Source of the DNA: Diadophis punctatus similis
Taxonomy: Eukaryota > Chordata > Lepidosauria > Squamata > Dipsadidae
Assembly: GCA_023053685.1 (NCBI GenBank)
Contig: JALIGW010000001.1
Span: 74,316,240 to 74,380,239, forward strand
Length of the DNA stretch: 64,000 nucleotides
Reading direction: 5' to 3'
Positions 11,339-23,468 of the stretch are shown piece after piece. The notes beneath the pieces are model-generated. The model did no database searches. It was not told the origin of the DNA and worked only from the letters and a program-made list of their open reading frames with translations. Made by a program: the position numbers and the translations under genes. Within the stretch, counting starts at the first letter, position 1. Each line of letters starts with the position of its first letter.

Positions 11339-11956
11339 ATGGTTAGAGGAAATTACAGAACAGAAAATAACTATGAAACCGGAAACATTCCTGCTGGGAA
11401 TACTGGACCTGAAAATTGAGAAAAAGTACATTATATTACACATACTCACCGCAGCTAGAATCAGCCTTGCACAATGCTGGAAACAAAGGGATATACCAAC
11501 TGAAAATATAATAATTAAGAAAATTCTTGACTGTGCTGAATTAGACAAAATGATGATGGAATTCAATGAAAAGGAGGATTCGGAATACTATGAAATTTGG
11601 AACAAATTATATGATTGGCTTGAAAAGAGAAAGCAAAATAAATTAGTAAACAATTAACTTAGTAGTGTAAATATGATGATTTTTAACTATGTTAAAATGG
11701 AATAATTATATCAATTAATATCAATGAATAGTAACCAAATAAGTTAATGAAAAGGATTATATAAGTATATCAATGAAAAGGATTATATAAGCATGAATTT
11801 GTTGTCGATATAAGTTGCTGTATTATAACCCTAGGTTATGTAGTGTATTCTGTACTGTACTGTATTGTTTTGTTTTGTTTTGTCTATTTTTTGTAGATGT
11901 TTCTTTTTTGTTGTTTTTAAATGTAAATAACTCAATAAAATTATTTTAAAAAAAAC
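11339..11956 (+). mobile_element. 5'-truncated L1 LINE insertion with 12-bp TSD
   Basis: The plus strand encodes the C-terminus of an L1 ORF2 protein: 94 aa from the Met at 11373, with LTAARISLAQCWKQRDIP typical of the L1 ORF2 tail, ending at a stop at 11655-11657. About 280 bp of AT-rich 3' UTR follows, with AATAAA at 11934-11939 and a short A-tail. A 12-bp direct repeat ACAATATTAGAA flanks it (11327-11338 and 11957-11968), as expected for target-primed reverse transcription. The frame is open to its natural end and the TSD is intact, so the copy is probably fairly young. It lacks RT and endonuclease and cannot move by itself. Confidence 0.92.
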
Positions 11957-11968
11957 ACAATATTAGAA

Positions 11969-12372
11969 CTTCAGGTGGATATAGCAGAACAAACTCCCTC
12001 CAGATGTAAAGGGTGAATATGGGTTGAAGACTGAGTTAAATAGATATTGATTATACATTTATATGTAATTTTCTCCATACAACTCCTCTTCCATTTTTTT
12101 AAATCTACAAATTACAAACTGGGACTTTGGGAATGAAACTAGTAAGGTTATTTTTTCCCCCTCACCACTAGGAACTGTAGAAAAAAGTTAGGTCAAAAGT
12201 TTGCCTGCAAGCCATTGGCAGAACTTCATGTAGGGCATCAAGGCAAGTAGTAACTGAAATGCAAGAGGCTGCTTTTGTTTGAACAATATATGAAGAATTT
12301 GTTCATGTCTCTACTGTGCCCTATTTTACAGTTGCTAATGTGATCAATACAGAGATACATAGAAACAGAGAA
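11969..12372. other. Unassigned stretch
   Basis: AT-rich sequence with no supported feature. Confidence 0.5.
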
Positions 12373-12375
12373 ACA

Positions 12376-12431
<56 letters not shown>
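12373..12431. repeat. (CA)n microsatellite, about 58 bp
   Basis: Uninterrupted CA dinucleotides. The minus-strand frame rich in Cys-Val is an artefact of this array. Confidence 0.97.
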
Positions 12432-12432
<1 letters not shown>

Positions 12433-13285
12433 TTTAAGCATATTTGTTTGGAATGAAATAGGGATCTTTCCCTTTCTTTTTATTCTGCACTTCAGTGTAT
12501 TTATAAAATAGCAAGTTCATCAAGCAGAACAGACTGGTTTCAGTTGGCGTTACCCAAACGTCATAAAAATAATGTTAAAACACAAGAGCAATGACAACTT
12601 TAAGTCTGGCTGGTGGGGAAAGAAAGGGGAAAAACACTTTTTAATAATAATTCTTTTTAAAGAACACATGTTCTTTCCTTTCTGAGCTAAGTGTTAATTT
12701 TGCCCAAAAAAAGGCTGTAAAAGTGTGAAATTTAGCTATCTGCTGTTAACTCTTGCCAAGGTTTCTTTTTTCTTTTCTTTTTTTTTAAAGCAAAGCAGGA
12801 GAACAAGAATAAACTGCATTTACTTAGATGTGCTTTGCCCTTATAGCCAGGGTCACTGAGGAAAACAGCCTCTAGAAAAAATAGTGCTGGCAGAAAACTA
12901 TGGATTGATGAACCTGCCAGGAAAACTGCAGTCTGAATCCCAACCAGAGAGTTTATGATTAATTTTGCAGGCATTTATTGTGCAATGTAAAATGGATAGT
13001 AGCCAGCTCAGGAGTTAAGCCAGGAGATGACTATCAAACAAAGCTGTTATATTTGGCAGCTTTTTTCAAAGCTGCTGTGCAAAACAGACATATTGAAACT
13101 AATTTTTGGATTTTACTAAGCACATACTTTTATTCTTGGGATTTCCCCCCCCCTCCTTCCTCCCCTTTTCCCTCTTCTAAAGAGGAAAAAATATGACCTG
13201 AGGTGCTGATTGGATAGTACTGTATATGGTTTGTAAGGTCAAAATTTGAACCCTCGAGAACTTTGTATCTATAGAGGGGTTTATA
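12432..13285. other. Unassigned stretch
   Basis: No gene or recognised transposon. There are short homopolymer T-runs near 12770 and a pyrimidine-rich tract at 13144-13175. Confidence 0.5.
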
Positions 13286-13520
13286 GAGCCGAGATGGTGC
13301 AGTGGTTAAATGCAGCACTGCAGGCTACTGCTAATTCAGCAGTTCAGCTGTTCAAATCTCAACGGCTCAAGGTTGACTCAGCCTTCCATCCTTCTGAGGT
13401 CGGTAAAATGAGGACCCAGATTGTTGGGGGCAATATGCTGAACTCTGTAAACCGCTTAGAGAGGGCTGTAAAGCACTATGAAGCGGTATATAAGTCTAAG
13501 TGCTATTGCTATAGTGCTAT
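13286..13520 (+). mobile_element. Sauria-type tRNA-derived SINE
   Basis: Starts AGAGCCGAGATGGTGCAGTG, has the B-box-like GTTCAAATCTC near 13351, and carries the body blocks and a short CTATTG/CTATAGTG tail. The 93-aa frame over it is a shadow; its translation matches the frames of the copies at 2179 and 26834. Confidence 0.93.
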
Positions 13521-14904
13521 TTACTAGAAGCCATCTTAACTCCCATCTCCTTACTCAAGCCTTACCTGCTGACCTTAGATGGAGTTGTATACTTCTGAAA
13601 ATAAAACTCTGCCTCCTGTGAAGAATGTAGCTACAGCTCTCTAACAGAGATGAGAAGAAGCACCCAGAAGCAACCATTTGGGCTAACAAGGAGGGATACT
13701 GTCCTTTTTCAGCTTTTCTTGGCTTAAGGCAATCAGAAAAGCGTGTTTAGAAAGGGTCTGGCTGCCGTGGCATGCTTTAGCAATAGAGCTTAATGTGTAA
13801 CCAGGTCTTATGTTTCCTCTATGTCAGCAGTTGGCAAGAGAGTACTGTAAATATGGGTTCCCGACGTGAGTAAATAGAGATACGTATGGAAAGGAAAGAG
13901 GGCAACTCAGGTAGGCAGTTCTGAAATTCATGCCCTTGTTATTTTAAGCGATAAGATTTGAGTAACTAGTCAACCGTGCAGATGGTCTGATTTCAAAAAC
14001 AGGAAAGAGCCTTTCACTCACCCTCTGGTTTTTTTTTTTTTTAAAGCCAACTTCTGAGGCAACAGTAAGCACTTGGAAAGAGAAACTGACTTCGTGGTTA
14101 AGCGAGTTTACTTCCTTGCTTGTATAATGATTGAAATGTTGCAAAGCACGATGGGACAGCTGCGCCGATAACCACAAACTCCCAACAGTTATGATGAAAA
14201 CCTTCTGAAACAAACCACGGAACTGTCGGAAGAGATGAAAAATTCCCCACCCCACCCCCGGCCTTCAGTGTGTGTGTGTTTATGTGTGCAGTTTAGTGAT
14301 TCAGTGCAGAAGACAAGTTCTTGGAAATTTGAACTTTAAAAGATTTCAAAAACCATTTGTTCCCCCAAGTTTTCAGGACATCTGAAACTTCTAGCAGTTA
14401 CCTTAAAATCTACATAAAATGGCTAAGACAAGCTCTTGCTAAAGGCTATTTTTCCCCCCTTTGAGAAATGAAGCTATCTAGATAATATTGGTTTTTTTTT
14501 CAACATCTGGTTATTTATTCTCTAATAGCTTTTTTTTAAAGTGTTGATTGATTTTTCTTATTTTGATCAGGATTTTTTAAGATCTTCGTCAGTGATTACA
14601 AGCTGCCAAGGTTTTTCAAGTTTTCTTGGAGATGATCCATTTTTGAGCCAATTCCTAGGATGAGAAATGTTTGAAGACTTCCCTTGACTGTTTTGTTGGG
14701 GGTTTCTTTTTCTGGAATGCACAGCTGCTAAAACTAGTCTCAGGGTTTCATGGGCTACTCTAACAGAGGCCCTTCCACATGACTGCTAACTCTCAAAAGA
14801 GAATTTTTATGCTACAGTGCACCCTTCTTGGGCTTTTGAAAAGTTTTTTTTTAAAGCAGTGTTTGTCCAGGAAGTAATTAAAAAAATAAAAATAAAACGC
14901 AGCC
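13521..14904. other. Unassigned stretch
   Basis: About 1.4 kb without a recognisable gene or repeat. It includes a short GT-rich run near 14268 and several T-runs. Confidence 0.5.
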
Positions 14905-15608
14905 ACAATAGTCCTCAATTTATGACCACAATTGAGCCGAAAATTGCTAAATGAGACAGTTGTAAAGTGACCTTTGTCCCATTTTAAGACCTTTCTTGCC
15001 ACAGTTGTTAAGTGAATCACTGCAGTTGTTAAATTAATAACATGATTGTTAAGTGAATGTGACTTCCCCATTGACTGCTTGTCAGAAGGCGGCAAATGCT
15101 GATCACATGACCCGAGGACACTGCAACGGCTCATAAATATGAGCCGGTTGCCATGTATCTGAAGCACATGACCATGGGTAGGCTGCAATGGTCGTAAGTG
15201 TGCAAAATGGTCATAACTGCAGGGGTGAAATCCTCCCGGTTCGCTCTTACCTCTCGGTCGCCGCAGAGCCAATGGAGCCGGTGTAGGTCGCGGCGCAGGG
15301 CTGCCCACGCCCGCTTCCCCCGCCCACCTGGACACCGCCATTTGAGTTTTTTTGCCCTCTGCGCATGCAGAACGCTTTGCGCATGCGCAGAGGGCAAAAG
15401 AACGCAAATGGCGGTGCCCAGGCAGGCGGGGGAAGCGGGAGGGGCAGCCCCGCGCCGCGAACGCCACCAGCTCCATCAGCTCTGCGACGACTGACAGGTA
15501 AGAGCGAACCGGGAGGATTTCACCCCTGGATAAGTCCTTTTTTTCAGCCGTTGTAACATTGAAAAGTCACTAAATGAACTTCAAGTTGTAAGTTGAGGAC
15601 TACCTGTA
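14905..15608. mobile_element. Nonautonomous DNA element (AGTCCTC...GAGGACT family), split by a hAT MITE
   Basis: Left end CAATAGTCCTCAATTTATGA and right end AAGTTGAGGACTACCTG are inverted. The body shares blocks such as AATTGAGCC, TTAAGTGAATCACT and GACTGCTTGTCAGAAGG with the copy at 30471-30806 in the other orientation. Both arms read as TGACC/GTTAAGTGA variations. A hAT MITE at 15220-15528 interrupts it. The superfamily is not assigned. Confidence 0.75.
15220..15528. mobile_element. GC-rich hAT-type MITE (CAGGGGTGAAATCC variant), 309 bp
   Basis: Starts CAGGGGTGAAATCCTCCCGG and ends in its complement; the match runs about 30 bp and includes the GGTTCGCTCTTACC block. The centre holds an inverted repeat TTTTGCCCTCTGCGCATGC and its complement. 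The flanking octamers CATAACTG and GATAAGTC are decayed. Both fit an original CATAAGTC, as the uninterrupted relative suggests. The 227-aa minus frame across this region is a shadow. Confidence 0.85.
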
Positions 15609-16006
15609 TTGTAGTGAAAGCCCTGTCCTGTCCAGAATAAAATGTGAGAATGTGGCAGGCCAACATGGCCCCTTGGCTTCAGAAACTAGAAGGGGAGGAG
15701 ACAAGGAGGGTGTTCCTGCCAGTGACAAATACAGAAAGTTAAGAAAGTCCAGTGCAATCCCATTTGAAGGAATAGTTCAGCAATAAGAGTTTTGGTATGG
15801 AGCTGCTTAAGGACAATATGCTGCAAACTGAACATGTCTAAAACATAGGTTAGCCGGACAGAGTCCCCCCTATTATAATTTAAGGTATGACATTTCTGTA
15901 TGAACTATAGTAATCATGTAAGTATAAATTCACATGATTGCCTTCAATGCAAATGCATAGCTTCTCTTTCGGTGATGGTCTAATGGCTCTTTGTAAGCAC
16001 TGCAAA
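15609..16006. other. Unassigned stretch
   Basis: No feature supported. Confidence 0.5.
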
Positions 16007-16055
16007 GAGGAAGGAGGAGGAGAAGGAGAAGGAGGAAGAAGAAGAAGTGGAGGAG
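16007..16055. repeat. GGA/GAA-rich purine tract
   Basis: A run of GGAGGAGAAGGAG-type trinucleotides about 50 bp long. Confidence 0.9.
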
Positions 16056-16945
16056 GTCATTGGAAGCAGCTATCTTAGAGGCCATTTGATATTGATGCAG
16101 GAATGAGAAAGTTGACTTGGCACAACAGCCTGCTTAGGTTCAGTGGGTTGAGAGACAAATTTTTGCAGATAGAAAAAGCATATTTCATACTGTTCCCAGA
16201 GAGCCCATACAATACTTCCTGATTGCATAAACAGGAACTGAGAGTAACATGTATCCAGTTCAAAAATATGAACAACATTTAAATGACTTGAGAAAGATCT
16301 GACGTGCATCTTCTTGGGGTGATTATTGAACAGAGATAGGGGTTTTTTTTCTTTTAGTCATGAATTTAAAAAGTAAAGTCTCTTTCAAATCAAGCTCAAT
16401 CATCAGATTTTATGCACTTGTCCTTATAACGTTGTTGGAAACAAAACCGAAGCATTTCCCACTTACCTCTTCCAAGTTATTTTTTGTTTTAGTTCCTGGT
16501 CTACCCCATATATCTTGGCTCTCCTAGTAGTTTCACACCCAAGAATTAATCACATCTAAGCTTGCTTAGCTTCTGAACCCAGACCTACTATTACCTGCTT
16601 AGACATTGAAATAAAATTTATATGTTAATTCTCTTTCACAAGTGACATAGATTTGATTACATTAATGTGATATATTCCCACTATCAATAACTTCAGTGAT
16701 TATTAAGTAATTGAAATCCGGATGACGCCGGAGAACTCTATTACGCCCTATACTGCTGCCATAGTTTCAATAATGTCAAAATTGTACCATTTGTTCATGG
16801 GTTGAAAATTCTGGACACATTCATTGTCTTCCAATATATTTTAACAAGGACTCACCAAACTGACAAAAACAATTGGCCAATCAATTCAACCATCTCTAAA
16901 TCAGCTGTTTTGTTCCAGCTGCTCATTGGAAGTGAGGTGAGACTG

Positions 16946-16948
<3 letters not shown>
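16056..16948. other. Unassigned stretch
   Basis: No gene or repeat recognised. Confidence 0.5.

Positions 16949-17010
<62 letters not shown>
16949..17010. repeat. (GT)n microsatellite, about 60 bp
   Basis: Uninterrupted GT dinucleotides. The Val-Cys-rich frame on the plus strand is an artefact of it. Confidence 0.97.
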
Positions 17011-17011
<1 letters not shown>

Positions 17012-17511
17012 AAACAAATTGGGATTGTAATTTGGCATGTGGTTCTGAGATGCTTTCAGAATTTGGGGATATTCAGAATGGCTACACCATAGAAAAGATT
17101 GATTCTTCTTTTCTCTAGAGATCATCCCTAGGGTAACCTCAATTGCTTTTAAAAAATAGTACTTTTTTTGCTTTTAGAATAAATAGATAATTCCTCTACA
17201 ATGTATTATTTGAGAGATGCAGGACAATTACTGTAAGCACATTTCTAAGAAAAGATGGTGATGAAACAGACTTGTTAAAACTATGTACTCAGTGAAACCC
17301 TATTTTTAAACCTGATCAGACTGGAAGCTTTTTTGCACTGTAGCTTTAAGGAGCTTGTCTTCTGTATGTAAACAAATTTGCCATTATTGCTGACCTGATA
17401 CCGGCTGGCCAATAACAGGGAAATAGTGGCCTTTTAGAAATTTGCCCGCCTGGGTTTTTGTCTTACAGCAGCCACCACACCTTGGCTGGGGAGGAGGAGT
17501 GGCTATGTTCT
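17011..17511. other. Unassigned stretch
   Basis: Ordinary DNA up to the CR1 3' end. No feature supported. Confidence 0.5.
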
Positions 17512-19143
17512 AACAGATTAACAAAGTTGGAAGGGACCTTGTAGGTCATCTAGTCCAACCCCCCGCTCAAGCAGGAGACCCTACACCCGTGATGGCGAAC
17601 CTATGGCACGCGTGCCACAGGTGGCAGGCGGAGCCATATCTGCTGGCACACGAGCCGCTGCCCTAGCTCAGCTCCAGTGCGCATGTGGGCACCCGCCAGC
17701 TGATTTTTGGCTCGCACGGAGGTTCTGGGAGGGCGTTTTTGGCTTCCAGAGGGTCTCCAGGGGGGCAGGGGAGGATGGTTTTGCCCTCCCCAAGCTCCAA
17801 GAAAGCCTCTGGAGCCTGGGGAGGGCAAAAAATGGGCCTACTGGGCCCACCGGAAGTCGGAGAGCGGGGGTGCGTGGGGGGCATTGAATATGGGTTTGGG
17901 CACGCGCATGCATGCGATAACGCGCGTGTGCACTATTTCGGCACCCGAGGAAAAAAAGGTTCGCCATCACTGCCCTACACCATTTCTGAGAAATAGCAGT
18001 CCAATCTCTTCTTGAAAGTCTCAAGTGATGAAGCTCCCATGACTTCCAAAGGCAAGCTGTTCCATTGGTTGATTGTTCTCACTGTCAGAAAGTTCCTCCT
18101 TATTTCTAGGTTGAATCTCTCCTTGATCAGTTTCCATCCATTATTCCTTGTCTGGCCTTCAGGTGCTTTGGAAAATAGCTTGACCCCCTCCTCTCTGTGG
18201 CAGCCCCTCAAATATTGGAACACTGCTATCATATCTCCCCTGGTCCTTCTCTTCACTAGACTAGCCATGCCCAGTTCTTGTAACCGTTCTTCATATGTTT
18301 TAGTCTCCAGTCCCCTAATCATCCTGGTTGCTCTCCTCTGCACTTTTTCTAGAGTCTCAACATCTTTTTTGTGTGGTGACCAAAATTGGATGCAGTACTC
18401 TAGGTGTGGTCTAACTAAGGCTATATAGAGTGGTATTAATACCTCCCTGGTCCTAGATTGTATCCCTCTGTTGATGCAATTTAGGATTGCATTGGCTTTT
18501 TCAGCTGCTGTTGCACACTGCTGGCTCATGTTTAGCTGGTTGTCCACTAGGACTCCAAGATCCCTCTCACAGTCACTGCTATTAAGCCTGGTTTCACCCA
18601 GTTTATATGTATACTTTTGGTTTTTTTTATCTAAGTGTAAGACTTTATTTTTCTCTACATTGAATTTCATATTGTTAGATAGGGCCCAGTGCTCAAGTCT
18701 GTCAAGATCCATCTGGATCTTGAGCCTATCTTCTAGGGTGTTAGCTATTCCTGCCAGCTTAGTGTCATCTGCAAATTTGGTAAGTTCCCCTTCTATTCCC
18801 TCATCTACGTTGTTTATGAAGATATTGAAGAGTACTGGGCCTAAGATGGAGCCTTGTGTTACCCCACTGCTTACTTCTCTCCATGTGGACTTAGACCCAT
18901 TAAGGACTACTTGTTGAGGATGGTTTGCCAGCCAGTTGTGGATCCATCTGGTGGTGAGGTTGTCTACCCCACTTTTCTCTAGCTTACGAAGAAATAGGTT
19001 ATGGTCTACTTTGTCGAATGCCTTGCTGAAGTCTAGGTATATTATGTCCACAGTGTTTTGCTGGTCTACTAATTTAGTCACGGTGTTGAAGAATGAAATG
19101 AGATTGGTTTGGCATGATCTGTTTTTAACAAACCCGTGCTATT
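17512..19143 (-). mobile_element. CR1 LINE, 5'-truncated, with a long intact part of the ORF2 reverse transcriptase
   Basis: Read right to left, the minus strand encodes 368 aa of CR1-type reverse transcriptase without a stop. In order: YLDFSKAFDKVDHN (palm motif), SGVTQGSILGPVLFNIFIN, the catalytic FADDTKL, DLGVLVDNQLNMSQQCA, RPHLEYCIQFWSP, VQRRATRMIRGLE and the C-terminal NQWNSLPLEVM. This is CR1/L3-clade architecture. The 3' UTR at 17512-17586 ends in the block TTGGAAGGGACCTTGTAGG, and a hAT MITE (17587-17972) interrupts it. The 5' part, including the endonuclease, is absent. The copy retains an open RT frame but cannot retrotranspose alone. Confidence 0.93.
17587..17972. mobile_element. 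hAT-type MITE (GTGATGGCGAACC family), 386 bp, in CR1 3' UTR
   Basis: Starts CCGTGATGGCGAACCT and ends AGGTTCGCCATCACTG. The 8-bp TSD CCCTACAC is at 17579-17586 and 17973-17980. The subterminal block GGCACGCGTGCCACAGGTGG also occurs, inverted, near the right end of the relative at 8648-9199. It encodes no transposase. Confidence 0.95.
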
Positions 19144-20005
19144 TCCAAGGCTGTTCTTCCTTTCCTGACAATGAAGAAGATGGAAAAAGTAACTAAAGTT
19201 ATCTCTTAAGGGAGGAAAAAGGGCTCAGTTTCTGTGGGATGTTTATGGCTACCCATTACACTGATCTGGCACATCATTGCTAGAGAAAAGATGGAATCTG
19301 GTAGGTATGTACACATCACTTTGCTTCAGATTGTCTCTTTGCTGTAGTTATACACACACTGAAACAAAGAAAGTTGTCCTCTCAAATGCTTTGCCTAAAT
19401 ACTACATTTTGAGTGAGCAGAATGTAATCTTGCTGAATATTGACCTGCTACTGTCTGTTTCATACAATCTGAAATGGTGCTATGACTTCCTGTCTGGACC
19501 TACATTATATTATATTCTTAACATAAGAGTATTACACTTTTTAAGAGTATATTATTATAATACTCTTGAATGTGAATGAAGTAGAAATGTACAGTACCAA
19601 TTTTTAAAAACTAAACCTGAAAAATCGTATTTGGTCAGAGTTAAGTTCCTTTAGGCTATGAATGTTTCCTTGCACTGATGCTTAACATAGCTAGGCAATC
19701 CATTACATGACAATAAAAAACTGTAACACAAGCCAGACTCATCTCTTAGTAGTGATGGCTATTTCCAGGTTTAGATGCCTCTATAAATAATAATACTGCA
19801 AATTCTGTTTTCTGTGAATGAGGCCATTGCTTACTGAACTTATTTCATCCAAAAATGGATACTTGGATTCAGTTACTCTAACCTAACGTTTGTTCTCTAA
19901 TACTAACCTCATGCCCAAATGCTAAAAAAATTAAGAACCTTTTGGAGAATCAAAACTCTTGAATATCATTGACAAGGTCCAACTAGGCTATGATTAAAAT
20001 ATGCT
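19144..20005. other. Unassigned stretch
   Basis: No recognised element. The frame at 19277-19579 has no family signature. Confidence 0.5.
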
Positions 20006-20575
20006 TTAATTTTTAAGGACCTCGATGGATGGTCAAAACTTCAATTATCATTTATGGGTAAAATTGCGACAATTAAAATGAACATCCTACCCAAGATTTT
20101 ATTCCTATTTCAGGTAATCCCAATAAAATTGAATAAAACAGTTTTTTTCAAATCTAAATAAAATGATTCATAAATTCATATGGGCCAAAAGAAAAGCGAG
20201 GATCAAACTGAAACTTCTTCAAGACCATAGGAGGAGAGGAGGATTTGGTCTCCCCAACTGGGAGCTATACCACCAATCTGCTACACTCAATTGGATGAGG
20301 GAATGGATCATACTTAAAAACAGAAGGATATTAACCCTAGAGGGTTTAGATTTGCAGATTGGTTGGCATGCCTTCCTATGGGGGGACACCTATAAAACAC
20401 ACACATATTTCCGGCAACATTATATAAGAAAGAACTTATTAGATACATGGTTAACAATAAGGAAGGATCATTACAGAAGTGTTCCAAAATGCATATCACC
20501 CAAAATACTAGTTCATGGTAATAAATACAGTCTTCTATGGTCTGGTGATTTCTAGATGAGTTGGATTACAAGTCT
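20006..20575 (+). mobile_element. L1 LINE fragment, ORF2 C-terminal region
   Basis: The plus strand, in two frames, reads GKIATIKMNILPKILFLFQ (20056 on) and then a 130-aa frame from 20163. That frame has FIWAKRKARIKL and GGFGLPNWELYHQSATLNW, the L1 ORF2 region downstream of the RT domain. A frame change near 20140-20165 and missing ends show a dead fragment. No A-tail or TSD was seen. Confidence 0.85.
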
Positions 20576-20639
20576 TAGGATTCCCAACTGACATAGCCAT
20601 CTGGAGAGTTGGGGAAGATTGGAATATAGTTTTAAATCT

Positions 20640-21556
<917 letters not shown>

Positions 21557-22176
21557 TCCTCCAAAAAACTCTCTCTTAAGAGAGTTAAAACCCAAATTAA
21601 CATATATTATAGTTTAGAAACCCAAGTAGTCATTTCTAGAAGAGAAATGAAGTTTACATCATCATCTTTTGTGCCAATTGTGTGTCTTCTGCATGGCTCT
21701 GCAGAAGGACCCAGATGAGATCATGACTCAGTCCAGGCTTGTGAACATTCAGATGTTTTGTAGCCATTCCAACATTCTTTCATCAGCATCCCACATAACA
21801 TTCAGAGGCAGTTATAATAGTTTTGTTTTTCTTCCAACTTTGTGTCTGTTTGGTAGGAAAACGGGGGTGGGGATCTGTTTTGCAGATTGCTGGAAAGCAC
21901 TTGTAAATATTGTTTGCATAAATCACTTCTTCTTCCCAGAAGTTAGCAACCTTATATGGCTGAGATGGTAACAAAATTATAATATAGGAAAAAAGGACCA
22001 TGCTATCCTAGAACAGTCACATAACAATGAAGAAACTTACTCTTTCTCTGGAGAAGCCATCTCTGTTATTCCATTCTATCCACCACCTAACCAATGGATA
22101 TGCGATAATTTCACCATTATTTTGGACTAATTGAAAGACTGCACTAAGAAAGCTGAAATGTAGCAGCCAGTTTTCC
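21557..22176. other. Unassigned stretch
   Basis: No gene or repeat recognised. Confidence 0.5.
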
Positions 22177-22184
22177 ACCTACAT

Positions 22185-22317
22185 CAGGGGTGTCAAACTT
22201 GTGTCGTCATGGTATCATCACGTGACATATCGCGACTTTTCTCTTTGCTAAACCGGGCATGGGCGTGGCCAGCATGTGACGCATCTGGCCGCATGGGCCG
22301 CGTGTTTGACAGCCCTG
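22185..22317. mobile_element. hAT-type MITE (CAGGGGTGTCAAAC family), 133 bp
   Basis: Starts CAGGGGTGTCAAACTTG and ends GTGTTTGACAGCCCTG. The TSD is ACCTACAT (22177-22184) and ACCTAGAT (22318-22325), 7 of 8 matching. A related copy is at 31161-31507. Confidence 0.88.
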
Positions 22318-22325
22318 ACCTAGAT

Positions 22326-22733
22326 CAATTTGAATAACAAAGACAACATAGATAAATGAAAACTTTAATTGACAGAGTCCACTTTACTGTATTTAGAAAT
22401 ATTTGAATATACTAGCAGGATAGCCCAGGACAGGGGACTACACCTACACAGGCTCCAGGGGCTTTGTTTCTTTTGTTCTTCAAATCGTGAAGAAGGCACA
22501 AATCCATCTTGTGATTGCCTAGCTTAGTAACAGCCTTGCCCAATCTGGTACATCTGTCTACTGCTGAGGATGTTTCTTGATCCCTGTGTTTTACTACTGG
22601 ACTGGTATACTCAGATTTCCCCAATTGTGAAAGGTGTATTGTGTACTGTCACGGTAAGATCCAGAATTCCACATTATTGGCTACACTAGCTCATAATTCC
22701 TGGTGGCCACCAAGTTGAAGAATTGTATTATAT
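22326..22733. other. Unassigned stretch
   Basis: No supported feature. Confidence 0.5.
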
Positions 22734-23100
22734 TTTTATTTAGTCAGACATGTATTAGATAACAGATATAAGTATAAACATAATTATGAATACATGAAAT
22801 GGATACGAATAAAAGGGAACATTAGGACAGGGAGGGTAGGCATGCTGGTGCGCTTATGCACACCCCTTAAAGACCTCTTAGGAATGGGGTGAGGTCAACA
22901 ATAGACAGTCTAAGGGTAAAGTTTTGGGGGTTTGGGGAAGAAACCATAGAGTCAGGTAATGCATTCCAGGCATTAACAACTCTGTTACTGAAGTCGTATT
23001 TTCTGCAATCAAGTTTAGCACGGTTTACCATAAGTTTGTATCTATTATGTGCTCATGTATTGTTGTGGTTGAAGCTGAAGTAGTCAGGTTGTAAGAAAGG
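22734..23100 (-). mobile_element. Jockey-superfamily LINE 3' end fragment
   Basis: The same family as 20640-21556 and 49745-50320, on the minus strand. It shows the GACAGGGAGGGTAGGCATGC and ACACCCCTTAAAGACCTCTT blocks and the region coding for the KYDFS.RVINAWNALP segment. Truncated upstream and mutated; no open frame of note. Confidence 0.8.
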
Positions 23101-23148
23101 TTTGATAAGCAAAGACTCTAAAGATTGTATTAGGGCGAGGGGTAGGAT

Positions 23149-23460
23149 CAGGGGTGGGTTCCAACTTACCTTCGCTTCCTCCTGCGCCGCATGGCCGCAG
23201 TACAAAAACCCCCATGAAAAAAAAGCTGAAAACAAAATGGCGACTGCATGCACAGTGCCGGAAACTCGGCTTCTGCGCATGCGCAGAAGAAACTTTTTTT
23301 AAAAAAAAATCAGAAAAAACCCCAAAAAAATTCAAAAAAAAGATGGCGGCGCCCACGGACCGACACCGACCGATGCGGTTCGGTGACATCATCATGACAT
23401 CACCAGCGGGTTGCTACCGGTTTGGGCAAACCGATCCGAACCGGCAGGGACCCACCCCTG
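23149..23460. mobile_element. GC-rich hAT-type MITE (CAGGGGTGGGTTC family), 312 bp
   Basis: Starts CAGGGGTGGGTTCCAACTTA and ends GGGACCCACCCCTG. The TSD is GGTAGGAT (23141-23148) and GATAGGAT (23461-23468), 7 of 8. The interior has CTTCTGCGCATGCGCAGAAG, an A-rich run and ATGGCGGCGCCCACGGACC. It is close to the copies at 50873 and 61418. Confidence 0.93.
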
Positions 23461-23468
23461 GATAGGAT

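Noticed and set aside
13246..13527. A 93-aa frame resembling frames at 2170 and 26836
   Set aside because: The similarity is real but comes from Sauria SINE copies, not a gene family.
14793..15476. A 227-aa minus-strand open frame
   Set aside because: It spans two nested noncoding DNA elements; Arg/Pro/Ala content reflects the CpG-rich inverted repeat.
18012..19196. Plus-strand frames of 86-148 aa opposite the CR1 RT
   Set aside because: Antisense shadows of the CR1 reverse transcriptase.
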